A DNA stretch of 64,000 bases from Cytophagaceae bacterium (GCA_027486845.1 JAIXOL010000041.1:1-64000); one strand, 5' to 3'. Shown: positions 17,381 through 25,365, counted from the first letter of the stretch. Program-made: numbers and translations. Notes: generated by a model from the letters alone, not told the origin.

Positions 17381-18529
17381 TCAAGCATTAAAATACCCCG
17401 CCAAAAGCCCCTCAAATAGTGCCTCGCTCTCGGTCAAAGCCGTCTGTGCTTGTGCCTTTTGGGCTTCTATTTGCTCTACAATCTTGGCAAAATGCTGCTG
17501 GAGTGGAAGGGGTGGGACTGGGATTTGAAATGATTTTACATCTTCTTGATTAATACTTGATTGATTGACTGCGTCTTTTGCTCTTTCTAATATTTGCTTT
17601 TTTACATAAGGGCTTGATAATATAAATGAAGCATATAGTGAGTTTAAAGACGTATTGAATCTTATTCTCATCATATTTGATTCAAACAGTGTAATCTCAT
17701 TCAAATGAGGAATTAAGGCACATTTTCCCAAGTGACTTCGACTATTTACCCTATTTATCACTATATCATCTTTTAAAATCTGAAATTGTTCTATTTCTTT
17801 ATCGGACGCTTTTACTCTTTTTAGGCTTGAAATATTTGTGACCTTACCATCATAAAAAGAATCTATTCTAAGTATTGGATTTCCTTCTCCATATTCTTTT
17901 GATGATTTATACAAACCATTTTTTGGTCCATCTTCGATTAACCCTTCCAACTTCTTCACCTCCCAACCTTTCGGGTTTTTAACTGGGTCGCCGAAAAGCT
18001 CAATAAACGTACTTTGCAGCAGCTCATCATAATTTGCCAATAATTGGCGGTTTTGTTGGCGTAGGGCATCGGCTTTGTCGAGAACTTCGGCAATGTGTTT
18101 TTGGGTGGCAAGGTCTGGGAGTGGGATTTCGAGGTTTTTTATATCTGTTTGAGTAATTGAACCAAAAGTTGAACCAACACCACTTAATGTTAATTTTGGT
18201 TCTAATTGCTTAAAAAAGTAAAGAATATATTTAAAGTAAATATTATTATTTGCTCTAATTGCACTTAAACCTCTTCCTATACAACTCTTTTGATTACAAA
18301 TATTAGTTGGACCAACAGGTGCTCTAACAGAAAGCAAAATATCATTTGGTTCGGCGATTTTTTGTGGTGAACTACACCAAATTCTTACTTTAGGTGATGT
18401 AATTCCAAAGTCGGCTTTTCCTTGAAAAAATGGCAACCCAATAGCATCAGTGTTGTATGTTGATGACGGTGGTGATTGCCCAGCAATAATAGCACAAACA
18501 CTCTCTAACTTAACTTTTTTCCAATTCAT
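17381..18529 (-). CDS. hsdS: Type I restriction specificity subunit, HsdS
   Basis: DNA-recognition subunit of the type I enzyme. I choose the ATG at 18529 (MNWKKVKLESVCAI, 382 aa) over 18595 because the longer version would be translated from the hairpin repeat. Two target-recognition domains are visible. TRD1 ends with the conserved helix LPDLATQKHIAEVLDKADAL followed by RQQNRQLLANYDELLQSTF. TRD2 begins FGDPVKNPKGWEVKKL and ends with VPPLPLQQHFAKIVEQIEAQ. The C-terminal tail (EALFEGLLAGYFNA) is duplicated at 17226-17292. Copy B of the hairpin lies just upstream of its start. Confidence 0.92.
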   Translation of the reverse strand: MNWKKVKLESVCAIIAGQSPPSSTYNTDAIGLPFFQGKADFGITSPKVRIWCSSPQKIAEPNDILLSVRAPVGPTNICNQKSCIGRGLSAIRANNNIYFKYILYFFKQLEPKLTLSGVGSTFGSITQTDIKNLEIPLPDLATQKHIAEVLDKADALRQQNRQLLANYDELLQSTFIELFGDPVKNPKGWEVKKLEGLIEDGPKNGLYKSSKEYGEGNPILRIDSFYDGKVTNISSLKRVKASDKEIEQFQILKDDIVINRVNSRSHLGKCALIPHLNEITLFESNMMRIRFNTSLNSLYASFILSSPYVKKQILERAKDAVNQSSINQEDVKSFQIPVPPLPLQQHFAKIVEQIEAQKAQAQTALTESEALFEGLLAGYFNA

Positions 18530-18566
18530 ATAATTTTGTTTCTGTGGTGGTTTGTTAAATTTGGTT

Positions 18567-18599
18567 AGATTTGACAACTTTTTGAAAGTTGTCAAATCT
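18567..18599. repeat. Hairpin repeat, copy B
   Basis: The same 33-base perfect hairpin as copy A. It lies between the RAYT stop and the hsdS start, followed by several AAATCTTC-type short repeats. Confidence 0.8.
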
Positions 18600-18644
18600 T
18601 CAAATCTTCAAATCTTGAAATCTTGTTGTTGTTATCAAATCTTG

Positions 18645-19310
18645 TTAATCATCTAAATCCCAATTTTCGGGCAAAGTAATGTCATTTGTCGTATGAAACT
18701 TCAAATATGCGTCTTTGCCTCCAAACCAATCTAAAACCTCTCTTTTGCGTAATTTTGTAGGTTTTTCCATCAAAATTCGTTGATACGAACTCCATTCATA
18801 GTTTTTAAAATCATCTACAAAACCATGTTTTTGGGGGTTAGCATGAATATAAAAAATCATATTCGTAAAATATTCATCATTATCAATCCAAGCTCTTTTA
18901 AAAGGTGTCTGAAACAATGTGCCTACTCTGTCTTGTTGTTTATTATATGCCATTGCATAAGATTGAAAAAACTTTTTAAACTGGTGGCTAACAATCTCGT
19001 GTACAGTTTTATCAGAATTTTGTTTCTTATTTTGAACGATTTTTTTTCCACTATCCGATTTTTCAAACTTTTCTAAATTGGTTCTAATCGCTTCTTCTGG
19101 CAAAACACCTATTAGCCAATGAAAATGATTTCCAAGCAAACAATAAGCAAAAGTATTTACAAAACCAGAAAGATATTCGTCAAATTTTTTCAGGAAGAAC
19201 ATATAATTTCCAGCATTGGCAAAAAGTTTTCCTTTATCTACCGTTCTATTATATACATGATAATAATTTCCTGCTTCAAATTGAGTATAGTAATGTTCTG
19301 TTTTTGCCAT
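18645..19310 (-). CDS. REP-associated tyrosine transposase (RAYT, IS200-like)
   Basis: Single-strand Y1 transposase of the TnpA-REP type. The ATG at 19310 (MAKTEHYYTQFEAGNYYHVYN, 221 aa) is chosen, because the longer frame to 19373 runs through the hairpin repeat. The HUH motif NHFHWLIG is near residue 60. The catalytic Tyr is probably in SYAMAYNK near 120. The tail has YIHANPQKHGFV and WSSYQRIL, typical of the family. It is flanked by hairpin copies B and C in opposite orientation, as expected for a RAYT and its cognate palindromes. It interrupts the spacing between the DUF2130 gene and hsdS on the same strand. Confidence 0.88.
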   Translation of the reverse strand: MAKTEHYYTQFEAGNYYHVYNRTVDKGKLFANAGNYMFFLKKFDEYLSGFVNTFAYCLLGNHFHWLIGVLPEEAIRTNLEKFEKSDSGKKIVQNKKQNSDKTVHEIVSHQFKKFFQSYAMAYNKQQDRVGTLFQTPFKRAWIDNDEYFTNMIFYIHANPQKHGFVDDFKNYEWSSYQRILMEKPTKLRKREVLDWFGGKDAYLKFHTTNDITLPENWDLDD

Positions 19311-19334
19311 ATTATTTGTTGTTATATAGATTTG

Positions 19335-19367
19335 AAATTTGACAACTTTCAAAAAGTTGTCAAATTT
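19335..19367. repeat. Hairpin repeat, copy C (inverted)
   Basis: AAATTTGACAACTTT and its complement form a perfect 15-bp stem with loop CAA. The loop is the complement of that in copies A and B, so this copy is inverted relative to them. It lies just upstream of the RAYT start. Confidence 0.8.
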
Positions 19368-19400
19368 ACCCAATCAAATCTCCCAATCAAATCTAATCTA

Positions 19401-20618
19401 TCAAGATTCCAATAAAGCGGTTTCTTCTTCCACGACCTCAAACTCGGCAAATTCTGCCACCGTTTGCCCCGAAATTCCGTTGATGCTGCCAGCAATTCCC
19501 GAAAGGTTAATCATGATTCGGTCAATTTCTTTCTCTCGTTTCTTGAAATTGGCCAAAGATGCCTTTTTCTCTTTAAACAGCGAGGCGTGCATGGCCGCAA
19601 AAGTATCATGCACCGCTTTTAGTTGATTCTTAAAATCATTCCCCATGAGGTAATCATACAACATCTTCGACTTTTCGCCTTGGTTGGCTTGCACAATCTT
19701 TACTTCATCAACTTTTAACAATGCAGCTCTTAATACAAAAGTAAGTGCTTTGAGGTGTTCAAACGAACAAATCCACAAGTTTTCTTCTCGCTGCTCAAAC
19801 GTACTCACGCCTTTGGGCATTGCTTGGGTAACAATCACGCCTAAGTCGGCCTTTTTCAGCAACATATCTTCTTTCAGCTTCTGTACCCACGATTCGCTAA
19901 AAGTCTTCGTGTTTTTGCTTTCATACAGAATACCACCACACGCCTGCCCAGAGCGATTCTGAACAATCTGCAAAATATCTGCACCGTTTTCGCCTTTTTT
20001 GATTTCCTCAATTACATCAAAACGGTGCGTATTTCTTAGCATTTCTTCAATCACCAATTCTTGGGCTTCGCCTTGTAGTTGCGTTGAGCCTTGCTGCATT
20101 TTTCGTTGCATTTCGGCCACTTGGTTTTGCATTTGCTCAATCACAATATCCTTTTGTTTCAGAGCCAAGGCGTTGTCATTCTCAACTTTTTCTTTGAGCT
20201 GACCTAACAAAGTAGCTTTTTCGGCAGCCAAACGTTTCTCAATCTCGGCATCAATGCCCGCTTGTGCTTCTTCGAGTTGGCGTTTTTGGCGGAGTAACTC
20301 ACCCTCTTGTTTTCTGAGGTCGGCTACTTGCTTACTTTTCTCACCCAATTCACTTTGCAAATTTTTCAATTCATCTTCCTTTTCAGCATTGATTGATGCT
20401 TTTAATTGTGGCAGAAGTTTGTTTTTTTCTTGTTCGAGCAAGATACGAACTTGGCTCTGCAAATTTTCTTTCTCGGCCTTAATACCTTGCTCCCTTTGGT
20501 CTAAATCTCGAAGACGAGCATTATACTTAGCGTTTTGTTCGGCTTCGATGCGTTCGGCAAGAACAGATTCAATATTGATTTCGTGTTGGCACTTTGGGCA
20601 ATGTATATGATTTGTCAT
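19401..20618 (-). CDS. DUF2130 coiled-coil, nuclease-like protein
   Basis: 405 aa. An N-terminal CPKC pair (Cys7 and Cys10) precedes a long charged coiled coil (about 20-195; repeated EKENLQSQ, LRKQEGEL and RQLEEAQ patterns). The DUF2130 domain follows with ELVIEEMLRNTHRFDVIEEI, then GENGADILQ and GGILYESKNTKTFSESW. Conserved acidic residues, the GAD and the ESK are compatible with a PD-(D/E)XK-like core. The family's biochemical role is unknown to me. It is the first gene after a sigma-54-like promoter (20660-20676) and heads the minus-strand run that includes hsdS, hsdM and hsdR, so it may be part of an inducible defence operon. Confidence 0.85.
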   Translation of the reverse strand: MTNHIHCPKCQHEINIESVLAERIEAEQNAKYNARLRDLDQREQGIKAEKENLQSQVRILLEQEKNKLLPQLKASINAEKEDELKNLQSELGEKSKQVADLRKQEGELLRQKRQLEEAQAGIDAEIEKRLAAEKATLLGQLKEKVENDNALALKQKDIVIEQMQNQVAEMQRKMQQGSTQLQGEAQELVIEEMLRNTHRFDVIEEIKKGENGADILQIVQNRSGQACGGILYESKNTKTFSESWVQKLKEDMLLKKADLGVIVTQAMPKGVSTFEQREENLWICSFEHLKALTFVLRAALLKVDEVKIVQANQGEKSKMLYDYLMGNDFKNQLKAVHDTFAAMHASLFKEKKASLANFKKREKEIDRIMINLSGIAGSINGISGQTVAEFAEFEVVEEETALLES

Positions 20619-20659
20619 CGTATAAAAAGATTTTATTGTTTTTAAGATACACCTCTAAG

Positions 20660-20676
20660 TTCAAAGCACGTGCCAA
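20660..20676 (-). promoter_or_regulatory. Sigma-54 type -24/-12 promoter for the DUF2130 operon
   Basis: The minus strand reads TTGGCACGTGCTTTGAA. The -24 part TTGGCACG is a perfect match to the consensus. After four bases comes TTGAA in place of TTGCA, one mismatch at the -12 element, with correct GG-to-GA spacing. The predicted start site is near 20650, giving a 5' UTR of about 31 nt before the DUF2130 ATG at 20618. A divergent sigma-54 activator gene supports the call. Confidence 0.6.
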
Positions 20677-20688
20677 TGCCAAAAACGC

Positions 20689-20718
20689 TTGTTTTTGGTA
20701 TGTTTTGCATTATATTTG
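20689..20718 (+). promoter_or_regulatory. Housekeeping promoter of the sigma-54 activator
   Basis: TTG at 20689-20691, a 19-bp spacer, and TATATTTG at 20711-20718 match the Bacteroidota sigma-A pattern (TTG, then TAnnTTTG). It lies inside the longer 20670 frame, so it argues for the downstream ATG at 20754 as the real start of the regulator. Confidence 0.6.
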
Positions 20719-20754
20719 TGTCAATTATTGATTTATATATATCAAATATTGACA
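20719..20754. promoter_or_regulatory. Inverted repeat: candidate activator-binding site
   Basis: TGTCAATTATTGAT and ATCAAATATTGACA are imperfect inverse copies (14 of 16 positions across the arms). They are centred about 87 bp upstream of the predicted sigma-54 start site and immediately upstream of the regulator's ATG. The position suits an enhancer for the activator and could also let it repress itself. Confidence 0.5.
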
Positions 20755-22199
20755 TGAAAATACTGGTTTCGTGGTACGCCAAAAGTAATGATTTTGATAA
20801 TGAGAAGAATGTAAACCTGCAAGGGCCAACCATGCAGTTTCATAAATATTTCTTCAAAGATTATGACCAGCATATTATTTTAACTTCCAGAGAAGAAAAC
20901 GACGGAGACGCCTATTTGGATAAACTTGTTCGGGAGCTTGCACAGCAGTATAAAGGACGAAGCATAAAAAAGCAGTACATGGACATTAATGATGTCATTG
21001 GTTTTCAAGAAGTAAAGACCAAAGTTGAAGCCTTGCTTCTTACTTATTCTACCGACGAAATTGATATTTTCTTTTCGCCTGGTACTTCGGTCATGCAATT
21101 AAGCTGGTTTGTGTGCCATCAGTCGCTTGGTTTAAATACAAGATTATTACAAACCCGTGAAGGTAAACATATCGGCAAGACCGAACCCGAATTGATAGAA
21201 TTGAAAGTCGGACAATCGAGCGTACCGATGTCGGCCACAATTGCTGAGCAAAACCAACGCAAAGCAACTACTCAAACAAACTATTTGATTTCGGAAAGTA
21301 TTCAGCCCATTTACGATAAAGCAAGTCTAATTGCCCAAACCGATAAAGTAACGTGTTTGATTCGTGGAGAAAGCGGTACAGGAAAAGAACATTTGGCTCA
21401 CTATATTCATCAAGAAAGTAGTAGAAACGGAAAACCTTTTACGGCGGTCAACTGCTCAGCAATGACCGATAATTTACTGGAATCAAGATTGTTTGGTTAT
21501 ATGAAAGGAGCATTTACCGATGCCAAAGATGATAAAAAAGGAATATTGGAAGAAAGCAATGGCGGCACGATTTTCTTAGATGAAATTGGGGATATTTCAC
21601 CGTTCATGCAGCAATCACTGCTCAGGGTTTTGCAAAGCTGTGAAGTGTTTCCGATTGGGGCAAGCAAAAGCAAAAAAGTAAATATTAGGATTATTGCAGC
21701 CACCCACAAAAACCTCGAAGCGATGTGCGAAGAAGGTACATTTCGCTGGGATTTGTACTATCGTTTATCGGTGGTTGAGCTTACACTACCAACGCTTAAA
21801 GAGCGTGGAATTGATGAAAAGCAAGAACTTATAGATTTCTTTTTAGGCAAAGTACAGCGAGACTTGAGCAAAAGCAAAAAAATAAAATTAAGTAAAGAAG
21901 CCAATCAGGCATTAATTGAGTATCCTTTCAGAGGCAATATCAGAGAGTTAGAAAATATTATGACAAACCTCTATGTGTTTTGTAGCGAAGCAGTACAAGT
22001 AAGCGATTTACCTAAAAGGTTTACCAAAAAAACTGTGAATAAAACACTTTCATTCAATTGGCAAGAAACAGAAAAAGACTTGATTATTAGAGCATTAGAT
22101 TTTTATAAGGGAAACCAAAATAAAACTTATAAAGCCCTCGGTTATGGTTCGGTAAATACCTTGAAAAGTAAGGTAAATGGCTATGGTATAGATGATTAG
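20754..22199 (+). CDS. Sigma-54 activator with CARF/RtcR-like sensor domain
   Basis: 481-aa bacterial enhancer-binding protein. The ATG at 20754 begins MKILVSWYAKSNDF. Residues 1-155 form a Rossmann-like sensor with a strand (KILVSWYA), GPTMQFHKYFF, QHIILTSRE, and IDIFFSPGTSVMQLSWF followed by LLQTREG. This layout resembles CARF domains, as in the RNA-repair regulator RtcR. The AAA+ domain has Walker A GESGTGKE (205-212), the sigma-54 loop GAFTDA (252-257, where GAFTGA is usual) and Walker B TIFLDEIGD (272-280). A Fis-like HTH (NQNKTYKALGYGSVNTLKSK) ends it. It is divergent from the DUF2130-hsd run and probably activates it. The ligand is unknown; a cyclic oligonucleotide or RNA-end signal is possible. 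Confidence 0.85.
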   Translation: MKILVSWYAKSNDFDNEKNVNLQGPTMQFHKYFFKDYDQHIILTSREENDGDAYLDKLVRELAQQYKGRSIKKQYMDINDVIGFQEVKTKVEALLLTYSTDEIDIFFSPGTSVMQLSWFVCHQSLGLNTRLLQTREGKHIGKTEPELIELKVGQSSVPMSATIAEQNQRKATTQTNYLISESIQPIYDKASLIAQTDKVTCLIRGESGTGKEHLAHYIHQESSRNGKPFTAVNCSAMTDNLLESRLFGYMKGAFTDAKDDKKGILEESNGGTIFLDEIGDISPFMQQSLLRVLQSCEVFPIGASKSKKVNIRIIAATHKNLEAMCEEGTFRWDLYYRLSVVELTLPTLKERGIDEKQELIDFFLGKVQRDLSKSKKIKLSKEANQALIEYPFRGNIRELENIMTNLYVFCSEAVQVSDLPKRFTKKTVNKTLSFNWQETEKDLIIRALDFYKGNQNKTYKALGYGSVNTLKSKVNGYGIDD

Positions 22200-22453
22200 T
22201 TCTTTAGGGCTTACTTCTTTTTTTACCCAGTAATTCATTTATCAAATTTTGAATATTCTACAAAGAACCTGACCAACTGAAATTGTCGTGCCAGTGGAAC
22301 GATAATTTACTTCCCCTTTTTGACAATAAACTATGCTACTTCCAAACTATCCAAATCTCTTGCCATTTAGCTTGTAAAAGTTTTTTATAATTAGGTTGCA
22401 TTTTCTTTGTTAGATAGATTTGTATATCCAAGCACACTTTTAGTTTCTAAATC
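22200..22453. other. Convergent intergenic region, nothing recognised
   Basis: About 250 bp between the stop codons of the regulator (plus) and the relaxase (minus). I see no clear hairpin with a T-run and no gene. Confidence 0.4.
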
Positions 22454-23332
22454 TCACATCCCCATCTCCCAATCCATGTCAAATTTAGGCGAAGATTTTA
22501 TTTCAATATCCTTCGTTTTTTCGGGTATTACAGCTTTTTCTATTTCTGGTTGCTGTCCTAATCGTTTTTCAATATTCATCAAAGAATATTCTCTGCCTAA
22601 ATCAGAACCTTTAAATTTTGCGGCAGTTTTAATGTCCAAAAAACTGATACCTCGCTTTTGATACATTTTTAAGCCTTCTTTTTGCAAAGCGATTCTGAGG
22701 TCTTCCATGGAGTTACATTTTGATAAATTTCTGTCAATTCTATCTCGAATATTTTGAGCTAATTTATTCGTTGAAATGTCAATCTCTCGTTCTTTTTCGG
22801 GCAATAAGGCTTTCATATTTGGTGTAGTTTGCAAACCCAATTCCAGTTCAATTTTCCTGCAAAATGTACCAGTTTTTAGATAACTATACCCATCGTTAGC
22901 AGTAGTTTTTCCATTAAAATTGATACGATTGGCTACAATATGAAAATGAGCATGATTAGTGTCATTGTGTTGAAATACAACGAGTTGGTTATCAGAAAAA
23001 CCAAAATCTTTGGCAAAAGTGGTGCTGATTCTCTGTATCTGTTCTTTTGTTGGTATTTCTCCTTTCGGAAACGAAAAACTTTGATGCCAAACGTAGTTCT
23101 TTAAATTTTGATTTTTATCGGCACAATCTCGGAACTGTTTTGCCAAATAATCCATATCAAATCGTCCATCAGGCATACTGTTGATTCCTAAATTTTGGAT
23201 ATAGACAATTTCACCTCGAACATCAGCTGGTGTTAAACGTGCTTTCTCTGCCACAGAAAGTTTTTCTTTTTCATAATAACAATAATTTAACAGTCCAATT
23301 GGATTTGTGCCACCTGTAACTTTCCCTATCAT
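22454..23332 (-). CDS. Relaxase / mobilization nuclease
   Basis: Nicks the element at oriT and leads the single strand into a recipient through a helper secretion system. 292 aa. The N-terminal tyrosine region is NPIGLLNYCYYEKEK (Tyr17, 19 or 20). The three-His metal site is in VFQHNDTNHAHFHIVANRI near 120-135. This is the MobA/VirD2-type relaxase domain (PF03432). The C-terminal 100 residues have SMEDLRIALQKEGLKMYQKR, common in Bacteroidota relaxases. Its start overlaps the stop of the accessory protein by 4 bp, so they are translationally coupled. A decayed second copy lies at 8742-8866. Confidence 0.92.
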   Translation of the reverse strand: MIGKVTGGTNPIGLLNYCYYEKEKLSVAEKARLTPADVRGEIVYIQNLGINSMPDGRFDMDYLAKQFRDCADKNQNLKNYVWHQSFSFPKGEIPTKEQIQRISTTFAKDFGFSDNQLVVFQHNDTNHAHFHIVANRINFNGKTTANDGYSYLKTGTFCRKIELELGLQTTPNMKALLPEKEREIDISTNKLAQNIRDRIDRNLSKCNSMEDLRIALQKEGLKMYQKRGISFLDIKTAAKFKGSDLGREYSLMNIEKRLGQQPEIEKAVIPEKTKDIEIKSSPKFDMDWEMGM

Positions 23333-23967
23333 CGTTTCAATAAATCAGATTTGATATTTTCAATTTCTTTATGAATGTCCATTTCTTCAAGCCAAAGCTG
23401 CTGAAATCTTATAGGTTCAATTTGATTCTGATAATGCTTTTCAAATGATTCGAGCAACTCTTTGCTATTGTGGTGTAGCCTACTTGAAAAACTCAAAAGT
23501 TCGTTCTGCTCTTCGGTTTTTGAGTTTAATTCTAATTGCCAATAAAGCAACTGTGCATCTTCTTTTATCCTACATAAATATTTCTTCAAGATTGGAAAGT
23601 CGAAATCTTCAAAGATTTTCAAAACAATCAAGTTCGTAATCCATCTTACATTTTGGCTGCTCTGTTGCCAATTTTCTGAAATCATTGCTTTGTCTTTTGT
23701 TTTCAAGACCGATAAGGCCAAGAGTCCAGATAGTTTTTCAAGTGTGCTGATTTGCTCAATTACCGATTTGGGCAATGATTTTTTCTTTGGTCGTTGAATC
23801 GGTTTTTCGATTACTTGAGTCAAAAAGAACTGACTTGCAGGTAGATTCGATTGAGCTATCAAGGCATCAATTTGCTTTTTTTCTTCGGCACTAACCCAAA
23901 CTGAATAGTGCAATCTTTTTCTTTTGGCGGTTGGTTTGGCAGGTCTGCCTTTGGTTTTCTTTTCCAT
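23329..23967 (-). CDS. MobC-like accessory mobilization protein
   Basis: 212 aa. A basic N-terminus (KKTKGRPAKPTAKRKRLHYS) is followed by a short RHH-like DNA-binding region (VWVSAEEKKQIDALIAQSNL, PASQFFLTQVIEK). A helical C-terminal domain follows. By position and shape it is the relaxosome protein that binds oriT and recruits the relaxase. It overlaps the relaxase by 4 bp. The palindrome at 24028-24078, just upstream, is the likely oriT. Confidence 0.8.
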   Translation of the reverse strand: MEKKTKGRPAKPTAKRKRLHYSVWVSAEEKKQIDALIAQSNLPASQFFLTQVIEKPIQRPKKKSLPKSVIEQISTLEKLSGLLALSVLKTKDKAMISENWQQSSQNVRWITNLIVLKIFEDFDFPILKKYLCRIKEDAQLLYWQLELNSKTEEQNELLSFSSRLHHNSKELLESFEKHYQNQIEPIRFQQLWLEEMDIHKEIENIKSDLLKR

Positions 23968-24027
23968 GAAATGTTTTTTGATTATGAGCCGATAGGCGAA
24001 TAATGGGGTTCAAAGGGGCCTCCCTTT

Positions 24028-24078
24028 GCAAGCTGGTGTGGAAAGGAGCATTTATGCGACTTCCACACCACAGCTTGC
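24028..24078. other. Candidate oriT: long inverted repeat
   Basis: GCAAGCTGGTGTGGAAAG at 24028-24045 pairs with CTTCCACACCACAGCTTGC at 24060-24078, with a 2-base bulge. The loop region is about 14 bases (GAGCATTTATGCGA). It is more GC-rich than its surroundings and lies directly upstream of the mobilization operon, where oriT is expected. The nic site cannot be placed by eye. Confidence 0.5.
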
Positions 24079-24101
24079 TTTTTCTTCCCCTTCGCTAAAA
24101 G

Positions 24102-25278
24102 CAGGGCTGTTAAGTTCTAAATATTTTGTAATTTTGCCCAAATAAAATTTGGAATATGAGCCTTAATGATTTATTTAAAAGCCTTCCTGATACTCGCCGA
24201 CGTCAAGGACAACGTTATCCCTTATCGGAAGTGCTATGGATTATTTTTTTAGGAATAAGTAGTGGGTATGTCGGCTACCGCTCTTTATATAAATTTGCCA
24301 AGTCGAATGAGGCATATTTTAAAGAGGTATTGTTTTTAAAGTATGGAGTTCCAAGCCATGTTACGATTCGTCAACTTCTAACGAATTTGGACAAAGATTT
24401 GGTTAAAAAAAGTTTTCTTCAATGGACACAAAGCCAAGAAATAGGGTCATTGGATTGGTTAAGTGCTGATGGAAAATCTTTAAAATCAACCCTGAGTGAT
24501 TATAGCGATAGTTCACAGGATTTCTGTTCAATTGTCAGCATGTATGTTCAGAAAACAGGACTTACTTATGCCATAGCCGACTTCCGCAACAAAAAAGTTG
24601 GGGAGGCTGAAATAGTACGGCTTTTATTGCCCTCTATCAAAGATAAAGGCGTTATTCTAACCTTAGATGCCTTACATACTCAAAAAAAACAGTAGATGCT
24701 ATCATTGAATCAGGCAACCACTATGTGATGCAAGTAAAGAAAAATCAATCAAACTTGTATGAATATATTCAAGATTATATCCTTACAAATCAAGCAATAG
24801 AAACTTTTCAAATCCAAGAAAAGGCACATGGTAGGCAAACTAATTGGGACATCAAAGTCTTTGAGGTCAGTGATAAAAAGCTTCAAGCAAAATGGACAAA
24901 GCTTCAACGCTTTATTGTCATTGATAAAAGTGTTGTACAAAAAGGCAGAGCCAATACAAAAAAAGCTAAAGAGAAATTTACTACTCACAGCACCAGTTTT
25001 AGGATAAGTGATATTGCCCTTTCTGCCAAAAATTTTGCAGAAGGAATTCGAGGGCATTGGGGCATTGAAAATCGTACCCATTGGGTAAAAGATGTTAATT
25101 TTAAGGAAGATAACAATGGAATAAAAAACGATAATGCAGCAGTAAATATGGCTCTTTTTAATGCCATATCACTCAATTATTTACGCCAAAATATAGATGA
25201 TTCTATTAAAACAGCCCAAATTTTATTTGGGCAAAATGTCAAAAAACTATTTTTAACTATCAGAACTTAACAGCCCTG
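24102..25278 (+). mobile_element. ISAs1-family insertion sequence
   Basis: Terminal inverted repeats CAGGGCTGTTAAGTTCT (24102-24118) and its complement at 25262-25278 are perfect over 17 bp. A flanking repeat CTTCGCTAAAAG occurs at 24090-24101 and 25279-25290. Because the ends partly overlap it, the true duplication may be 8-12 bp. A subterminal inverted pair lies at 24132-24150 and 25218-25236. The element sits between the oriT-like palindrome and the gene upstream of it. Confidence 0.9.
24156..25270 (+). pseudogene. ISAs1-family transposase, frameshifted at an A8 run
   Basis: DDE transposase split in two frames. The first (24156-24695) begins with DLFKSLPDTRRRQGQRYPLS and reaches LDWLSADGKSLKS (first catalytic Asp) and LTLDALHTQKK (second Asp). 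The second continues with MQVKKNQSNLYEYI and GHWGIENRTHWVKD (catalytic Glu). At 24682-24689 there are eight A. Nine, or a -1 ribosomal slip on the A run, would restore THTQKKTVDAII-type continuity. Either the copy is dead, the run was miscounted, or it uses frameshifting. A TAATTTTG -7 element (24129-24136) precedes it. Confidence 0.85.
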
Positions 25279-25365
25279 CTTCGCTAAAAGTGGAACGAAG
25301 TGGAAACTGGTCGAAAAAAGTTGAAATAGGCCGAAATAGGTCTAATTGGTTAGAAATACCTGCTT
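25279..25365. other. Short GC-rich segment right of the insertion sequence
   Basis: It was once contiguous with the oriT region before the insertion. It contains iterated GTGGAACGAAGTGGAAAC and TTGAAATAGGCCGAAATAGG short repeats, possibly binding sites of the mobilization protein. Confidence 0.35.

Noticed and set aside
20670-20753. Upstream extension of the sigma-54 activator (28 codons, hydrophobic)
   Set aside because: It overlaps the -24/-12 site and the TATATTTG promoter. The ATG at 20754 starts the sensor domain cleanly.
22407-22661. Plus-strand frame over the relaxase 3' end
   Set aside because: Antisense shadow of the relaxase, with no own signals.
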